The notes beneath the pieces were generated by a model that was not told the origin of the DNA, did no database searches, and was given only the letters and a program-made list of their open reading frames with translations. DNA of 64,000 nucleotides from contig CM076190.1 in assembly GCA_038277395.1 (NCBI GenBank), positions 130,788,197 to 130,852,196 on the forward strand. Direction: 5' to 3'. The stretch comes from Dryocosmus kuriphilus (Eukaryota > Arthropoda > Insecta > Hymenoptera > Cynipidae). A program made the position numbers and the translations under genes. Below are positions 10,848 through 21,614 of this stretch, piece after piece. Numbering within the stretch: the stretch's first letter is position 1; every line of letters starts with the position of its first letter.

Positions 10848-11860
10848 GGGGATCTCCATGTTTCAGATAAACCTGCACCAGAGCAAAGGCGCCTCGGTAA
10901 TCTTAGCCAGGCGCGTGGCAGTGGTACAGACAGGTATAGCCCTAATCCAAGAACCTTAGTTATACAAGGAAAGGATTTGTGGCCTAGGACGCTCTGGTTC
11001 TTTATATAAGGGGCCAAGCGAAAAAGCACCAAGCGCATGCGTACTCGTTAAGGGTATGGATGCGATATTTGTGCCTAAGCACTGCTCCAGGGACCCTGTT
11101 GTTATCAGGATAAGGCTTAGGGGCATGCGTGGGGAAAGGCTAGAGGCGTATGTTGCCTCTGCGTCCTTTCCGAGCAATGGGATGGGGGTCCCACCTCCTT
11201 TAGAGGTGGGGGTACTTATACAGCACTGTCAGGAGAATGAAATCCCTCTGTTGTTGGGGTGTGATGCGAACGCTCTCCATGTTGTTTGGGGTACCACGAG
11301 CATCAATAACAGAGGAAGAGATCTTATAGAATACTTAGCTGGCACTCAGCTGGAGATACTAAATGTTGGTAATATACCTACATTCGAGAACAAAAACAGG
11401 AGTGAGGTTCTCGACTTGACTTTATGCTCGGAAAAACTGAGAGGAAAGTTAGTGGGATGGACAATCTCCGATGAGCAGTCTCTCCCAGACCACAAATACA
11501 TCTTGTTTCAGTTGGCCCTAAGAAAATCGGAGGTTTCGAAGATCAGAAATCCCAGGAACGCACTTTGGGACTCTTATAAAGAGGAACTCAAAGGCAAGCT
11601 CGTCGAGTTTCCTACGAGGTATGGAACCATAGACGAATTAGAGCATGCTGCGGATTTTTCGCAGAGAGCTTTGCTAAAATCTAATGAGAGTAACTGCACT
11701 ATGAGCACAATAAAATCTAGAAATGGGGCCGAGTGGTGAAATGACCACCTAGAGAGGCTAAGGAAAAAGACTAGAGCATTGTGTAATAGGGCAAACAAAA
11801 CTAAACTACCGTCCGAATGGGACAAATATAAACTGGCCCAGACTGACTATAAGGAGATAC
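10848..11860 (+). pseudogene. LINE ORF2, endonuclease domain
   Basis: This is an APE/EEP-type endonuclease that nicks the target to prime reverse transcription. The domain opens with MFQINLHQSKGAS..ALIQEP and then hits a TAG where Trp is usual (about 10957). The main frame 11056-11739 holds LLGCDANALHVVWGTT (catalytic Asp/Asn region), GNIPTFENKNR, VLDLTLCS and LPDHKYI, where families normally have SDH; the Ser is replaced by Pro. A TGA at 11737 again replaces Trp, and further stops follow. The order and motifs match I/R1-group ORF2. At least three nonsense changes make it non-functional. Confidence 0.75.
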
Positions 11861-12021
11861 AAACGAGATAGCTCGACTGGCTTCTATGAAGACAGAAAGA
11901 TATCCTGGGCACAGCGAGGTTTCGCGAGATTCTGGCGAAATACCCGGAAGCTCGCCTCGGATATGTAAGGCTCGAAAATGGCGAGCTTGCAGAGGATGAA
12001 GAAAATAGTCTGAATCGCCAG

Positions 12022-13378
12022 ATGGAAGCTCACTTTCCAGGCTTTCAGAGACTACAGACCGACCAGCAAGTGGAGTGCCTGGGCCTAAGGAGAGAGAAGG
12101 CTATCTGGCGATTCGCAGAAAAGGTCGTGGATAGTAAGAAGGTAGAATGGGCCGTTAAATCCTTCTGCCTCTATAAGTCACCGGGAGTGGATAGGGTGTT
12201 TCCAGTGCTGCTACAAAAAGCATGAGTTGCGTCATCGTCCCGTTAACAAAACAGGTAAGGGCCAGTATAGCCCTGAAGCATGTGCCGTCGGCATGGAAGA
12301 ACGACAGGGTAGGGAGGGCTACACTACTGCGAAAGATTTTAAACCAATCAGCATGACGTCCTTCATCCTGAAGACGGTAAAAAAGTTGGTTGAGAGACAC
12401 ATCAGGGATGATGTGCTCCTAAGCTCCCCGTTGCATAAAGGGCAGCACGCTTTTCAGACGGACTGCTCGGTAGAAACAGAGCTTCACGCTGCTGTGCCAA
12501 AAGTGGAGCAACAGCTCGAACAAGGAGGATATGCGGTGGTCACCTTCCTGGGCATAGAGGGTGCCTTCAGCAATACCCCCCCAGAAGTCATCTGTCGGGA
12601 GGCCACAAGGTGCGGCGTACCAAGCCAGCTAGTGTACTGGAGAAGAAGTATGCTGCATGGGAGGCATCTCGAAACCAGATGGGGTAATGACCGGGTAGGG
12701 GGAGTGGCATGACGGGGATTCCCACAGGAGAGTGTGTTGTCACCTCTCCTGTGGTGTATTGTGGTTGACAGTCTCCTACGATGGTTGAATGAAAAAGGAT
12801 ATTACACCCAAGGCTGCGCGGATGATTTCGTGATCCTAGTTAGGGGATCTCATCTAGATATACTGGTGGGGCTCACAAGGTCGGCGCTGCAAATCGTAGA
12901 GCTATGCTGTGATAGCGTAGAGCTCTCGGTTAACTCGGAGAAGACCAGTTTGGTAATATTTACGAGGAAATACAAGGTGCCGCAAGTTGAGACTCCTGCA
13001 TTCCGTGGCAAGAGGCTAATGACCTCAGACTCGGTTAAATATCTGGGGATCATCCTGGATAGTAAACTGAACTGGGCCAAGCATCTGGAGGCGCAATGCA
13101 GTAGATTCAATATGACCTTTTGGACGTGTAGAAGAATCTTTGGACTGACGTGTGGGTTGGGGCCTAAAATGATAGCCTGTCTATACACCATGGTCCTTAA
13201 ACCGAGACTTTTATATGCATCAGTGGTTTGGTGGCTAAGAGTAGAGCTCAAACCGATGCAGGAAAGCCTGCAACGACTACAAACGCTAGCGTTCAGGGGG
13301 ATGACGGGGCAATGGGGACGACGCCTACAGCGGCGCTGTCCTACTTGCTCTGCGAGGAACCACTGCACATTGCGTTAA
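12022..13378 (+). pseudogene. LINE ORF2, reverse transcriptase domain
   Basis: Frames 12022-12225, 12227-12712 and 12734-13378 together give the non-LTR RT. Visible parts are the fingers (SPGVDRV, FKPISMTSFILKTVKKLVERHI), the palm with F.GIEGAFSNT (an Asp normally present is Gly or Glu here), SVLSPLLW after a stop that breaks the conserved GxPQG-type motif, and GCADDFVIL at about 12814, where YADD is changed to CADD. The thumb follows with VKYLGIILDSKLNW and RLLYASVVWW. Altered catalytic residues and several breaks show the copy is dead. Confidence 0.75.
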
Positions 13379-13379
13379 C

Positions 13380-14438
13380 GGCTGGAGCGGCTCGAGCGAT
13401 GAGCCGCCTAGTCAGTGCAAAAAGATGGATTCGGGGGACTAGACATACAAGGTTCCCAGAGGATATCAGCGCAATAACATTCTTAGGAATGAAGTATGAT
13501 AAAATAACAAAACGCCTCAATTTCGCTAAAACCTTCCGAGTCCTTATTCCAAGTAGGAGCGAATGGCAGGTGGAGGGTAACCCACTCCTTCAGGGGGAAA
13601 TCTGGTATATGGATGGATCCAAGGAGGAGGGGAGGGGGGTGCAGGAGCAGGAATGCATGACAGCGCTAGAAGAAAAGGGATGGAAATCCCACTTGGATAG
13701 CATGCCACCGTCTTTCAAGCGGAGGTTTTGGCTGCACTTCAATGTGTTGAAGCACTCATAGAAGAAAACGCGACTGGCCGACAGACCACAATCTGCTCGG
13801 ACAGCCAGGCAACGTTAACTGCAGTTGAAAAACCAGATATAATATCAGAACTGGTTTGGGAAAGCAAAAGAGCATTAAATCAACTAGCAGAGAAAAAACA
13901 AAGTAGCACTCATGTGGGTCCCTGGTCACAAAGGGATCAACGAAAATGAGAAGACGGTCCAGTTGGCAAAGAATAGTGCAGGAAAAAGGTACGTTGGCCC
14001 GGAACAGGTACTGGGACTAGCGTCGTGTTGCATGGTGTTGCACATTAAAACCTGGATCCGAAATAGACACCGAACGTACTGGGAAGAGATGAAGGGATGT
14101 AGACAGGCCAGGGCCATCCTGGGCTATGTGCACAGATGGACAGGGCCACATAAATTCTGAAGTTACCCAAGAAAGATACTAGGACTATGGTACACATGCC
14201 AACAGGGCATAACCATATGAACTATCACAAATACAAGATCGGACTTAGTCCCACAATAGTGTGCAGAAGATGCGGTAGGGATGAGGAGTCGTCCCTACGC
14301 GTATTATGCCAATGTACGGCACTTGCCGGGCTTCGGAAACAAGTCCTTGTCGATCATTTCATGGAATCTGGGAACATAACAACGCTAAAAATGGGCGACA
14401 TACTAGACTTTATCAAGGGGTCTGGTATGCTTCATTAA
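13380..14438 (+). pseudogene. LINE ORF2, RNase H and Cys-rich C-terminus
   Basis: RNase H removes the RNA strand after reverse transcription. WYMDGSK (about 13603) gives the first Asp, ICSDSQATLTA (about 13791) the third, and MWVPGHKGINENE (about 13913) the last motif, spread over frames 13228-13761, 13728-13949 and 13912-14160. A final frame (14187-14438) has CRRCGRDEESSLRVLCQC, the remains of the C-terminal zinc-knuckle of such ORF2 proteins, in which the expected His is not visible. About 140 bp of 3' UTR and the A-tail follow. Confidence 0.7.
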
Positions 14439-14602
14439 TAGCAGACATATAATGGAAAGGTACAATTGACTTATGTTAGTCTGAGCGCCAGGAGAAGGGA
14501 TTTTAGTCGGTAAGAATCCGACACTACCCGAACTGGGGTGTCTTATGCAAGATTTCCCCTCTTCCAACCACCAAAGAAAAAAAAAAAAAAAAAAAAAAAA
14601 AA

Positions 14603-15213
14603 TTAGGAAGTTATTTACCAAGTTGCAACCTAGAAAGAGTCTAGAGTGGGAATTGCGCAGGATACACGAAAATTTCCGAATAGAGTACAATATGTACATA
14701 AAAAGGAACGATTTTCAAACATTCGAAGAATGGGAGGACTTGGGAAAGGAGTGTGAGACAGAGCTAGCAAAGTCAAAAATTGGGGGGCAAGTATTACAGA
14801 TTACGGAATCTAGGCTAGAGGACAAAAACGGGCAAAAGAGAAACGGCGATCAAAGTAACGTGGATTCCAGTAAGGAGGATAAAGGCAAAATTATCGGTGG
14901 GAAAGATTACAATAATCAGGGAAAAGAGCCATTTAAAAATCCTTATCCATTCCAACCCTTCGGATTCCTTTTTTGGCCATACCAGGCACAATTTCAGCCA
15001 AATCAAAGACCTAGTTTTAAACCTAGATTTCCATCTGGATTCCAACCCAGATTTCCGAATAATATCCCAAGATTTAATTTCAATCCCTACAACCAGATGT
15101 GGGCCCAATTTAACCATGCGGGATCGAGTTCTAACCAAAACCAGAACAACCCGATGATAGAACTCCCACAAGAAAAAACAGAAAACGCATCCGGGGAAAA
15201 TAAAGATCAATAG
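14603..15213 (+). pseudogene. gag: Gypsy gag, C-terminal portion
   Basis: This continues the gag frame broken by the LINE. It begins IRKLFTKLQPRKSLEWELRRIHENF, the last capsid helices, then FEEWEDLGKECE. It ends in a long low-complexity tail rich in Pro, Phe, Asn and Gln (residues about 130-220 of the frame; e.g. PSFKPRFPSGFQPRFPNN). There is no CCHC zinc knuckle, so the tail may replace it in RNA binding. The frame opened inside the LINE tail is only apparent. Confidence 0.6.
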
Positions 15214-15303
15214 AATCTCCCAATAATAAAATATCGGGAATAAAAACGAAAATTCGAAAAGCAATACGAATAGGGCAAAATAATCAGGGCAATAATTCGA
15301 AAA

Positions 15304-15850
15304 ATGCGGACAATAGTGAAAACACAAGCGACAACAATTTGTTTTATTGAAAAATGCCAGGAATTTCAAAAGAGAGTGCCTATACTATTTGTACAATCAG
15401 AGAAACTACCATGGCGGGTATTAGGCCAAAATAAATTGTCACCTATTACCAGAAAGACAGAAATGCTAATTACGGATAAAGATGAAGCATCGGAAACGCT
15501 TTTCCACTTAATAACCAAATTTGAAAATAACTTTCATACAATTTTGGTAGACACAGGTGCTTCACATTCCTACCAGGGAGAGGAATTGTTAGCAGAAATT
15601 AGAAAGGCAAAATTTAATATTTCTACAAGGATTCGAATATCCTGCTAGTAGCTAACGGCAGAAGGGCGAAAATAATAGGACAAATAGTCATTTCCATTTG
15701 AATAAGTAGGAAAGTTAAACATGTACTTTCCAAGTTAGTCTCAAAACTAAATTCAGTAGGAATATTAGGCCCAGATATGCTGAAAAGCTTACGAATGACT
15801 GTGGAATATGACACAGAAACTTGGTGGTTACCACGTAACCCACCCATTCG
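15304..15850 (+). pseudogene. pol: Gypsy aspartic protease
   Basis: A retropepsin-like protease that would cleave Gag-Pol. The frame 15304-15648 has HTILVDTGASHSYQ with the catalytic DTGAS at 15550-15564. Past a frameshift near 15645 the next frame gives LLVANGRRAKIIGQI, the flap and second beta region, a TAG near 15702, and ILGPDMLKSL near 15770, matching the ILG.D.L motif at the end of retropepsins. Length to the ILG motif is normal. The shift and stop inactivate it. Confidence 0.65.
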
Positions 15851-15857
15851 CTAGCCA

Positions 15858-16600
15858 ATGGAAGGGCAACCTAAATCTCTACCCCGCCGAATCACTGCAG
15901 ACTCACTCAAAACCAAAACAAAACCTGAAAGTACGAATAAGAATAATAAGGATAAGATAAATGTAAACAGTGGAAATAAGTTAAATTTTAAGGAAGAAAA
16001 TAAAAGCGACAAAGTGAAACCGAAATTCGGAGGAATAATTAGTCTAAGAAGTGACAGGGAAGTTGACAGAACCAATCTAATGTCAGAAAATAGCGAAATC
16101 CCCCTAATAACTAGTAATCCATACCCATCCCAAAAAACAAAAATGCACAAACTCCTGTAACAAATCCTGACGAGGATATCCCTAATTTAATAAACGTCCC
16201 CACAAGCAATAAATTCCAACCATTAGAAGGCATCCCTACCCAAGAGACCAGCGACGACTCAGACACCCGAGACTCGCCTAGATTCAATAAAAAGAACAGA
16301 AAGAAAAAGAATTCGGGTAGAATTGGAAACAATAAAAATCATCATAATGATGGGAAAAACGGTAGCAAGGTTATTAAAAATAATAAGGCTACGGGAACGG
16401 ATAAAGAACCGGAAAAGGTTAGGGAATTGGTAGAAAAAAGAATAGAAACCAATGGTTTAATTTTAAAAAAAGGGCAATTTTATTAAACGGTGTTTTATAT
16501 CATCCAGCGAAAATTAAAAACCAAAATAATTATTCTTCAGAAATTTGCGAGGGTATTGTTGAGTCAAGCGGCAGTCAACAAAACCAATTAGAAAAATTAT
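15858..16600 (+). pseudogene. pol: Gypsy protease-RT linker
   Basis: A Lys/Asn/Ser-rich stretch without a recognisable domain (frame 15858-16160, then further shifted frames). Its position between protease and RT is that of the linker in gypsy polyproteins. It contains several stops in every frame after 16160. Confidence 0.4.
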
Positions 16601-17215
16601 TAGAAGAAAAAATTACAATTTACCAAGGGAAAGAATACGGGGCAACACATTTAACGGAACACAAAATCGATGTTCAGGGACAAGACCCGATAAAACAGCG
16701 CTATTACCATATAAGTCCAAAAATTAAACAAGAAATATTTAAGGAAGTGGAAAAAAATGTTATAGCAGGGAGTAATGAGACATTGTCACTCAGATTGGTC
16801 AAATCCAATCGTCATAATTAAAAAATCAAACAAGGAATATAGATTTTGCCTTGATTTCCGCAAAGTAAGTAACGTAAATAAAAAAGATTTTTGTACAATA
16901 CTACTCATAACCGAAATTTTAGACACACTGAGAGCAGCAAAATTTATTTCAAAAATTGATTTAAATATGGCATATTTACAAATTCCTTTAGAAGAAAATT
17001 CAAGACCGATTACAGCATTTACAGTACCCGGTAAGGGCATGTTTGAAATTAACAGAATGCCATTTAGTCTAAGAAAAGCACCAGCCGCTTTCCAAAGGCT
17101 TATGGGTAAAGTTATTACTCCAGACTTAAAGACAAATATTTTTTGTTATTTAGATGACATAGTTATAGTTACAGAAAATTTTGCGGATCATTTAAAATAT
17201 TTGACTGTAATATAG
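16601..17215 (+). pseudogene. pol: Gypsy reverse transcriptase, N-terminal and palm
   Basis: DPIKQRYYHISPKI (about 16690) is the classic gypsy RT entry. A frameshift near 16770 leads to frame 16775-17215 with WSNPIVIIKKSNKEYRFCLDFRKV, ISKIDLNMAYLQIPL (first catalytic Asp), ITAFTVPGKGMFEINRMPF and NIFCYLDDIVIV with YLDD at 17147-17158. The frame ends just where the Penelope pair is inserted (17217). The polymerase resumes at about 21615. Confidence 0.8.
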
Positions 17216-17319
17216 GATGATGGTGGTTTTCGATCAGGGATGATATGCGTAAATAAAGATGTTGGTTTTTTTGATTTTCACTGATCATTGTTTCCTTTAT
17301 TATTTTTAAAAGGCGAGCT

Positions 17320-17362
17320 TTCGCTCCTCAAAGAGGGGCCTCATCAGGTTTGTGGTAATGGT
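17320..17362 (-). ncRNA. Hammerhead ribozyme-like motif, left Penelope arm
   Basis: On the minus strand: CTGATGAG, a stem candidate GCCCCTC-TTT-GAGGAGC (six of seven pairs), then GAAA and GCTC. CUGAUGA and GAAA around helix II are the conserved hammerhead core, and such ribozymes are described in Penelope-like element terminal repeats. Helices I and III could not be assigned with certainty, so self-cleavage is unproven. Confidence 0.5.
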
Positions 17363-18114
17363 AGACAATTTTAATGGCTGGAAATTTAGACATCAGATTT
17401 TTTAAAAGAAATTTTTTTGAAGTACAAACGTAAATTATAAGTGTCACACAAAAATAACCTATCTTACCTGTAGATATTTTAGGTTTTTTTTTTGAACTAA
17501 AGAGTTGATCAAGTTATTTTAGAAGTGTTAAAAGTAACAACCACTTTTTTGATTATATAATAAAAGATAAGAATACATTTTCTCTCTCTCTCCAAGCAGA
17601 GATTTTTTTAAAAACATAATGCAAGGACCCTGTGTGCATTCGTCTACTTGGAGAGGAGAGAACTGAGGTGGGTCTTAGAAGGAAGTAGGTATAAACGTAA
17701 GTTGGTGGGGAGAGAGAGGGATACAGTGTATTTATAGGTTAACATATTTTTAAAAGACGATGAGGTTTTGACGTATGATTTACAATTTTTTTGTTCGTAG
17801 TAATATATACATATATGAGTAAAAAGGGTAACAGTATAATAATATAAAATTATGGTGTATGGATTACCAATAATACCAGGTGTTGAGAAACACATGGTCA
17901 AGGCGTCCGAGTTTCGTTTCAAGTTTTAGAATTGGCAATACACAGTTGAAGGCTTCTGTACATAGATATAGAATAGATAGACATAAGGAAAAAAGGATTA
18001 TGTGTAAAATTGATATGTGGTACAATGTCCGATAATAATACCAATAATACTGAGTGAAGTGATCAAACAGTCAAGGCGTCCGGGTTTCGTTTCAAGTTTT
18101 AGGATTGGTATTAT

Positions 18115-18768
18115 TTAGGGAATCGATAAGATTAAATTATGGTAAATTTTACTAAGATGATCTATTTCTGACCTTTTGTTTACTGAATTATGATTTTTGA
18201 CTATAAAAAACATCTCCTTGAAATTTCTTCTTCTATAATTTAGTTCATAGCTAAGTATTTTGGTATCTTTAAAGTTAAACAAATGGTTTTTTGCATGTGA
18301 GTGTGTGACTAAAGCTGTGCTTCTAGAATCTTTTTTGCAATCATTTATGTGTTCTCTAATTCTGTGTTTGATATATCTTTTTGTTTGACCAATGTATAAA
18401 AATCCGCATTCACATGGAATTGAGTATATAACGTGAGTATTCATCTCAAAAGGTTTTTTATCTTTGTTTTTTGAAAAACATCTGTAGGAATCTTTTTGAT
18501 AAGTGAAAACGACTTTAATGTTGTATTTTTGAAAGGTATTATTATAAAATCTAGAAATTTCTTCTATATACGGTAAGGCGATGCTATTTTTTATATCAAA
18601 GGGGGTTTTATTTTTGGTGGGAGTGTATTTTATATTTTCGAATCTTTTATTAATGTATTTTTTGATGAAACTATTAGGATAGTTATTATTTTTTTTAAAT
18701 ATTATAGACTTTTGATAAATTACTTTTGTGAAATTGATCGTTTGATAATTTGATAGCTCTGTCAACAA
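18115..18768 (-). pseudogene. Penelope GIY-YIG endonuclease region, left copy
   Basis: The 217-codon frame ends with a GIY-YIG-type endonuclease used by Penelope-like elements for target cleavage. HVIYSIPCECGFLYIGQTKRYIKHRIREH has the CxC of the Penelope-type zinc motif, the GFLYIGQT variant of GIY-YIG, and the downstream Arg. A His/Asn-rich stretch (VTHSHAKNHLFNF) and KHNS-type end follow. The upstream 60-100 residues are the RT-endonuclease linker. The apparent start is internal: RT and endonuclease were one protein, now separated by stops and A-run frameshifts between 18768 and 18870. The right copy (20157-20725) is nearly identical here. Confidence 0.75.
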
Positions 18769-18861
18769 GATTGTAAATGACTGAAATTTTATCTTTGATG
18801 GATATATTTGAGTTAAAATTCGTATATCTACCTGAGTTTGATGTTTTCTGATACCAATTTG

Positions 18862-19494
18862 TTAGTACGTTATTTTTTTATCTCGAATTATTGTGATATC
18901 TAAGAAGTTAATTTTATAGTCTGATTCTATTTCAACTGTGAACTGTAATTTAGGATGATATGAGTTAAAAGATGCTAGAAGTTCATTAATTTTGTTTTCT
19001 GGAATACAAGTGAGGATGTCATCGACATATCTATAGAAAAAAAGGTATTCAAAAGGAAGGTTTTTTAAAACATCTAGTTCTAATTTTTCCATAACAATGT
19101 CAGAAATTACACTGGATAATGGGGAGCCCATTGGTGTTCCATATGTTTGTTTAAAGAAATCATTTTGAAAGATACAATAGGAGTTGTCAATACAAAATTC
19201 GACTAGTTCTAGAAATTGTTTAACAGGAATATTAGTAAAGGATCTAGCTTTGTACCAGTTAAGTTTTATATTTTTGATCACTAAATCTTTAGGTATATTT
19301 GTGTAAAGTGATTTGACATCAAGAGAGACAAATTTATAATTATTTGGAATTTTAATATTGTTAAGTTTATTTATAAGATCAAAGCTATTTTTTATGTAAG
19401 TGTTACTTTTGTGAATTATTTGTTTTAGTGGTTCACTTAGAAATTTTGAAAGACGTAATAATGGAGAGTTAGAAAAAGAAGTAACAGGTCTCAT
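18862..19494 (-). pseudogene. Penelope reverse transcriptase, left copy
   Basis: A 210-codon frame with KFVSLDVKSLYTNIP (first catalytic Asp), FKQTYGTPMGSPLSSVISDIVME and FFYRYVDDILTCIPE (YVDD, complement near 19018-19030), then INFLDITI. These are the diagnostic RT blocks of Penelope-like elements, related to telomerase RT. The N-terminal 5' part is missing: the frame opens RPVTSFSNSPL and the inverted junction follows at once. A stop shortly after NFLDITI disconnects the endonuclease. Confidence 0.8.
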
Positions 19495-19510
19495 AGGTAC
19501 TTCTTGCTTG

Positions 19511-20156
19511 TGTCTCTCTTGATGTCAAATCACTTTACACAAATATACCTAAAGATTTAGTGATCAAAAATATAAAACTTAACTGGTACAAAGCTAGATC
19601 CTTCACTAAAATTCCTGTTAAACAATTTCTAGAACTAGTCGAATTTTGTATTGACAACTCCTATTGTATCTTCCAAAATGATTTCTTTAAACAAACATAT
19701 GGAACACCAATGGGCTCCCCATTATCCAGTGTAATTTCTGACATTGTTATGGAAAAATTAGAACAAGATGTTTTAAAAAAAACCTTCCTTTTGAATACCT
19801 TTTTTTCTATAGATATGTCGATGACATCCTCACTTGTAGTCCAGAAAACAAAATTAATGAACTTCTAGCATCTTTTAACTCATATCATCCTAAATTACAG
19901 TTCACAGTTGAAATAGAATCAGACTATAAAATTAACTTCTTAGATATCACAATAATTCGAGATAAAAATAACGTATTAACAAATTGGTATCAGAAAACGT
20001 CAAACTCAGGTAGATATACGAATTTTAACTCAAATATATCCATCAAAGATAAAATTTCAGTCATTTACAATCTTGTTGACAGAGCTATCAAATTATCAAA
20101 CGATCAATTTCACAAAAGTAATTTATCAAAAGTCTATAATATTTAAAAAAATAATA
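19511..20156 (+). pseudogene. Penelope reverse transcriptase, right copy
   Basis: Plus-strand mirror of the left copy, starting at LDVKSLYTNIP. GTPMGSPLSSV is in frame 19560-19868. A change in an A-run near 19775 shifts the frame, so the YVDD block is read in another frame. The block after NFLDI continues open through NVLTNWYQKTSN, a stretch disrupted in the left copy. A TAA at about 20144 in an A-run ends it. The lesions of the two arms differ, showing independent decay. Confidence 0.7.
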
Positions 20157-20725
20157 ACTATCCTAATAGTTTCATCAAAAAATACATTAATAAAAGATTC
20201 GAAAATATAAAATACACTCCCACCAAAAATAAAACCCCCTTTGATATAAAAAATAGCATCGCCTTACCGTATATAGAAGAAATTTCTAGATTTTATAATA
20301 ATAACTTTCAAAAATACAACATTAAAGTCGTTTTCACTTATCAAAAAGATTCCTACAGATGTTTTTCAAAAAACAAAGATAAAAAACCTTTTGAGATGAA
20401 TACTCACGTTATATACTCAATTCCATGTGAATGCGGATTTTTATACATTGGTCAAACAAAAAGATATATCAAACACAGAATTAGAGAACACATAAATGAT
20501 TGCAAAAAAGATTCTAGAAGCACAGCTTTAGTCACACACTCACATGCAAAAAACCATTTGTTTAACTTTAAAGATACCAAGATACTTAGCTATGAACTAA
20601 ATTATAGAAGAAGAAATTTCAAGGAGATGCTTTTTATAGTCAAAAATCATAATTCAGTAAACAAAAGGTCAGAAATAGATCATCTTAGTAAAATTTACCA
20701 TAATTTAATCTTATCGATTCCCTAA
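20157..20725 (+). pseudogene. Penelope GIY-YIG endonuclease, right copy
   Basis: Reads KNNNYPNSFIKKYINKRF, then, from a Met at 20396, HVIYSIPCECGFLYIGQTKR and the same C-terminus as the left copy (one Met/Leu-Phe type difference noted). The GIY-YIG block is at about 20424-20460. The whole linker-endonuclease region is open, but the frame is detached from the RT by the stop near 20144. The C-terminal stop lies just before the repeated 3' region. Confidence 0.7.
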
Positions 20726-21494
20726 ATAATACCAATCCTAAAACTTGAAACGAAACCCGGACGCCTTGACTGTTTGATCACTTCACTCAGTATTATTGGT
20801 ATTATTATCGGACATTGTACCACATATCAATTTTACATATAATCCTTTTTTCCTTATGTCTATCTATTCTATATCTATGTACAGAAGCCTTCGACTGTGT
20901 ATTGCCAATTCTAAAACTTGAAACGAAACTCGGACCGGACGCCTTGACCATGTGTTTCTCAACACCTGGTATTATTGGTAATCCATACACCATAATTTTA
21001 TATTATTATACTGTTACCCTTTTTACTCATATATGTATATATTACTACGAACAAAAAAATTGTAAATCATACGTCATAACCTCATCGTCTTTTAAAAATA
21101 TGTTAACCTATAAATACACTGTATCCCTCTCTCTCCCCACCAACTTACGTTTATACCTACTTCCTTCTAAGACCCACCTCAGTTCTCTCCTCTCCAACTA
21201 GACGAATGCACACAAGGTCCTTGCATTATGCTTTAAAAAAAATCTCTGCTTGGAGAGACAGAAAAAATGTATTCTTATCTTTTTATTATATAATCAAAAA
21301 AGTGGTTGTTACTTTTAACACTTCTAAAATAATTTAATCAACTCTTTAGTTCAAAAAAAAACCTAAAATATCTACAGGTAAGATAGGTTATGTTTGTGTG
21401 ACACTTATAATTTACGTTTGCACTTAAAAAAAATTTTAAAAAAAAAATCTTATATCTAAAATTCCAGCTATTAAAATTGTGTACCATTACCACA

Positions 21495-21537
21495 AACCTG
21501 ATGAGGCCCCTCTTTGAGGAGCGAAAGCTCCCCTTTT
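21495..21537 (+). ncRNA. Hammerhead ribozyme-like motif, right Penelope arm
   Basis: The same CTGATGAG - helix II - GAAA arrangement as the left arm, in plus orientation, about 60 bp inside the outer end of the element. The helix II candidate is identical. GAAAGCTCC here reads GAAAGCTCG in the left arm, the first difference seen between the two motifs. Confidence 0.5.
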
Positions 21538-21614
21538 AAAAATAATAAAGGAAACAATGATCAGTGAAATCAAAAAAACCAACATCTTTATTTACATTTG
21601 AATGTAATGTTTAA

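Larger units (their letters stand above)
9777..14602 (+). mobile_element. RNase H-bearing LINE (I/LOA/R1 group) inserted in gag
   Basis: A GC-richer block begins directly after the gag capsid frame and ends in a run of about 25 A residues (14577-14602), after which gag resumes. It carries ORF1 (10146-10829), then endonuclease, RT, RNase H and a Cys-rich C-terminus. RNase H plus an APE-type endonuclease points to the I superfamily (I, LOA and relatives), not to Jockey. Multiple stops and shifts make it inactive. A convincing target-site duplication was not found. Confidence 0.8.
17217..21600. mobile_element. Head-to-head pair of Penelope-like elements
   Basis: A left copy on the minus strand (about 17225-19497) and a right copy on the plus strand (about 19511-21598) form an inverted repeat about 2.1-2.2 kb per arm, with only a short unpaired centre near 19490-19515. 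Each arm carries, 5' to 3', part of the RT, a GIY-YIG endonuclease, and a 3' region of about 870 bp with a hammerhead-like motif near its outer end. Both are truncated at the RT N-terminus. Penelope-like elements are known for such inverted partial-dimer structures. Confidence 0.8.

Noticed and set aside
14815..15369. 184-codon minus-strand hydrophobic frame
   Set aside because: It is the complement of the Pro/Phe/Asn-rich gag tail; no initiation context or family.
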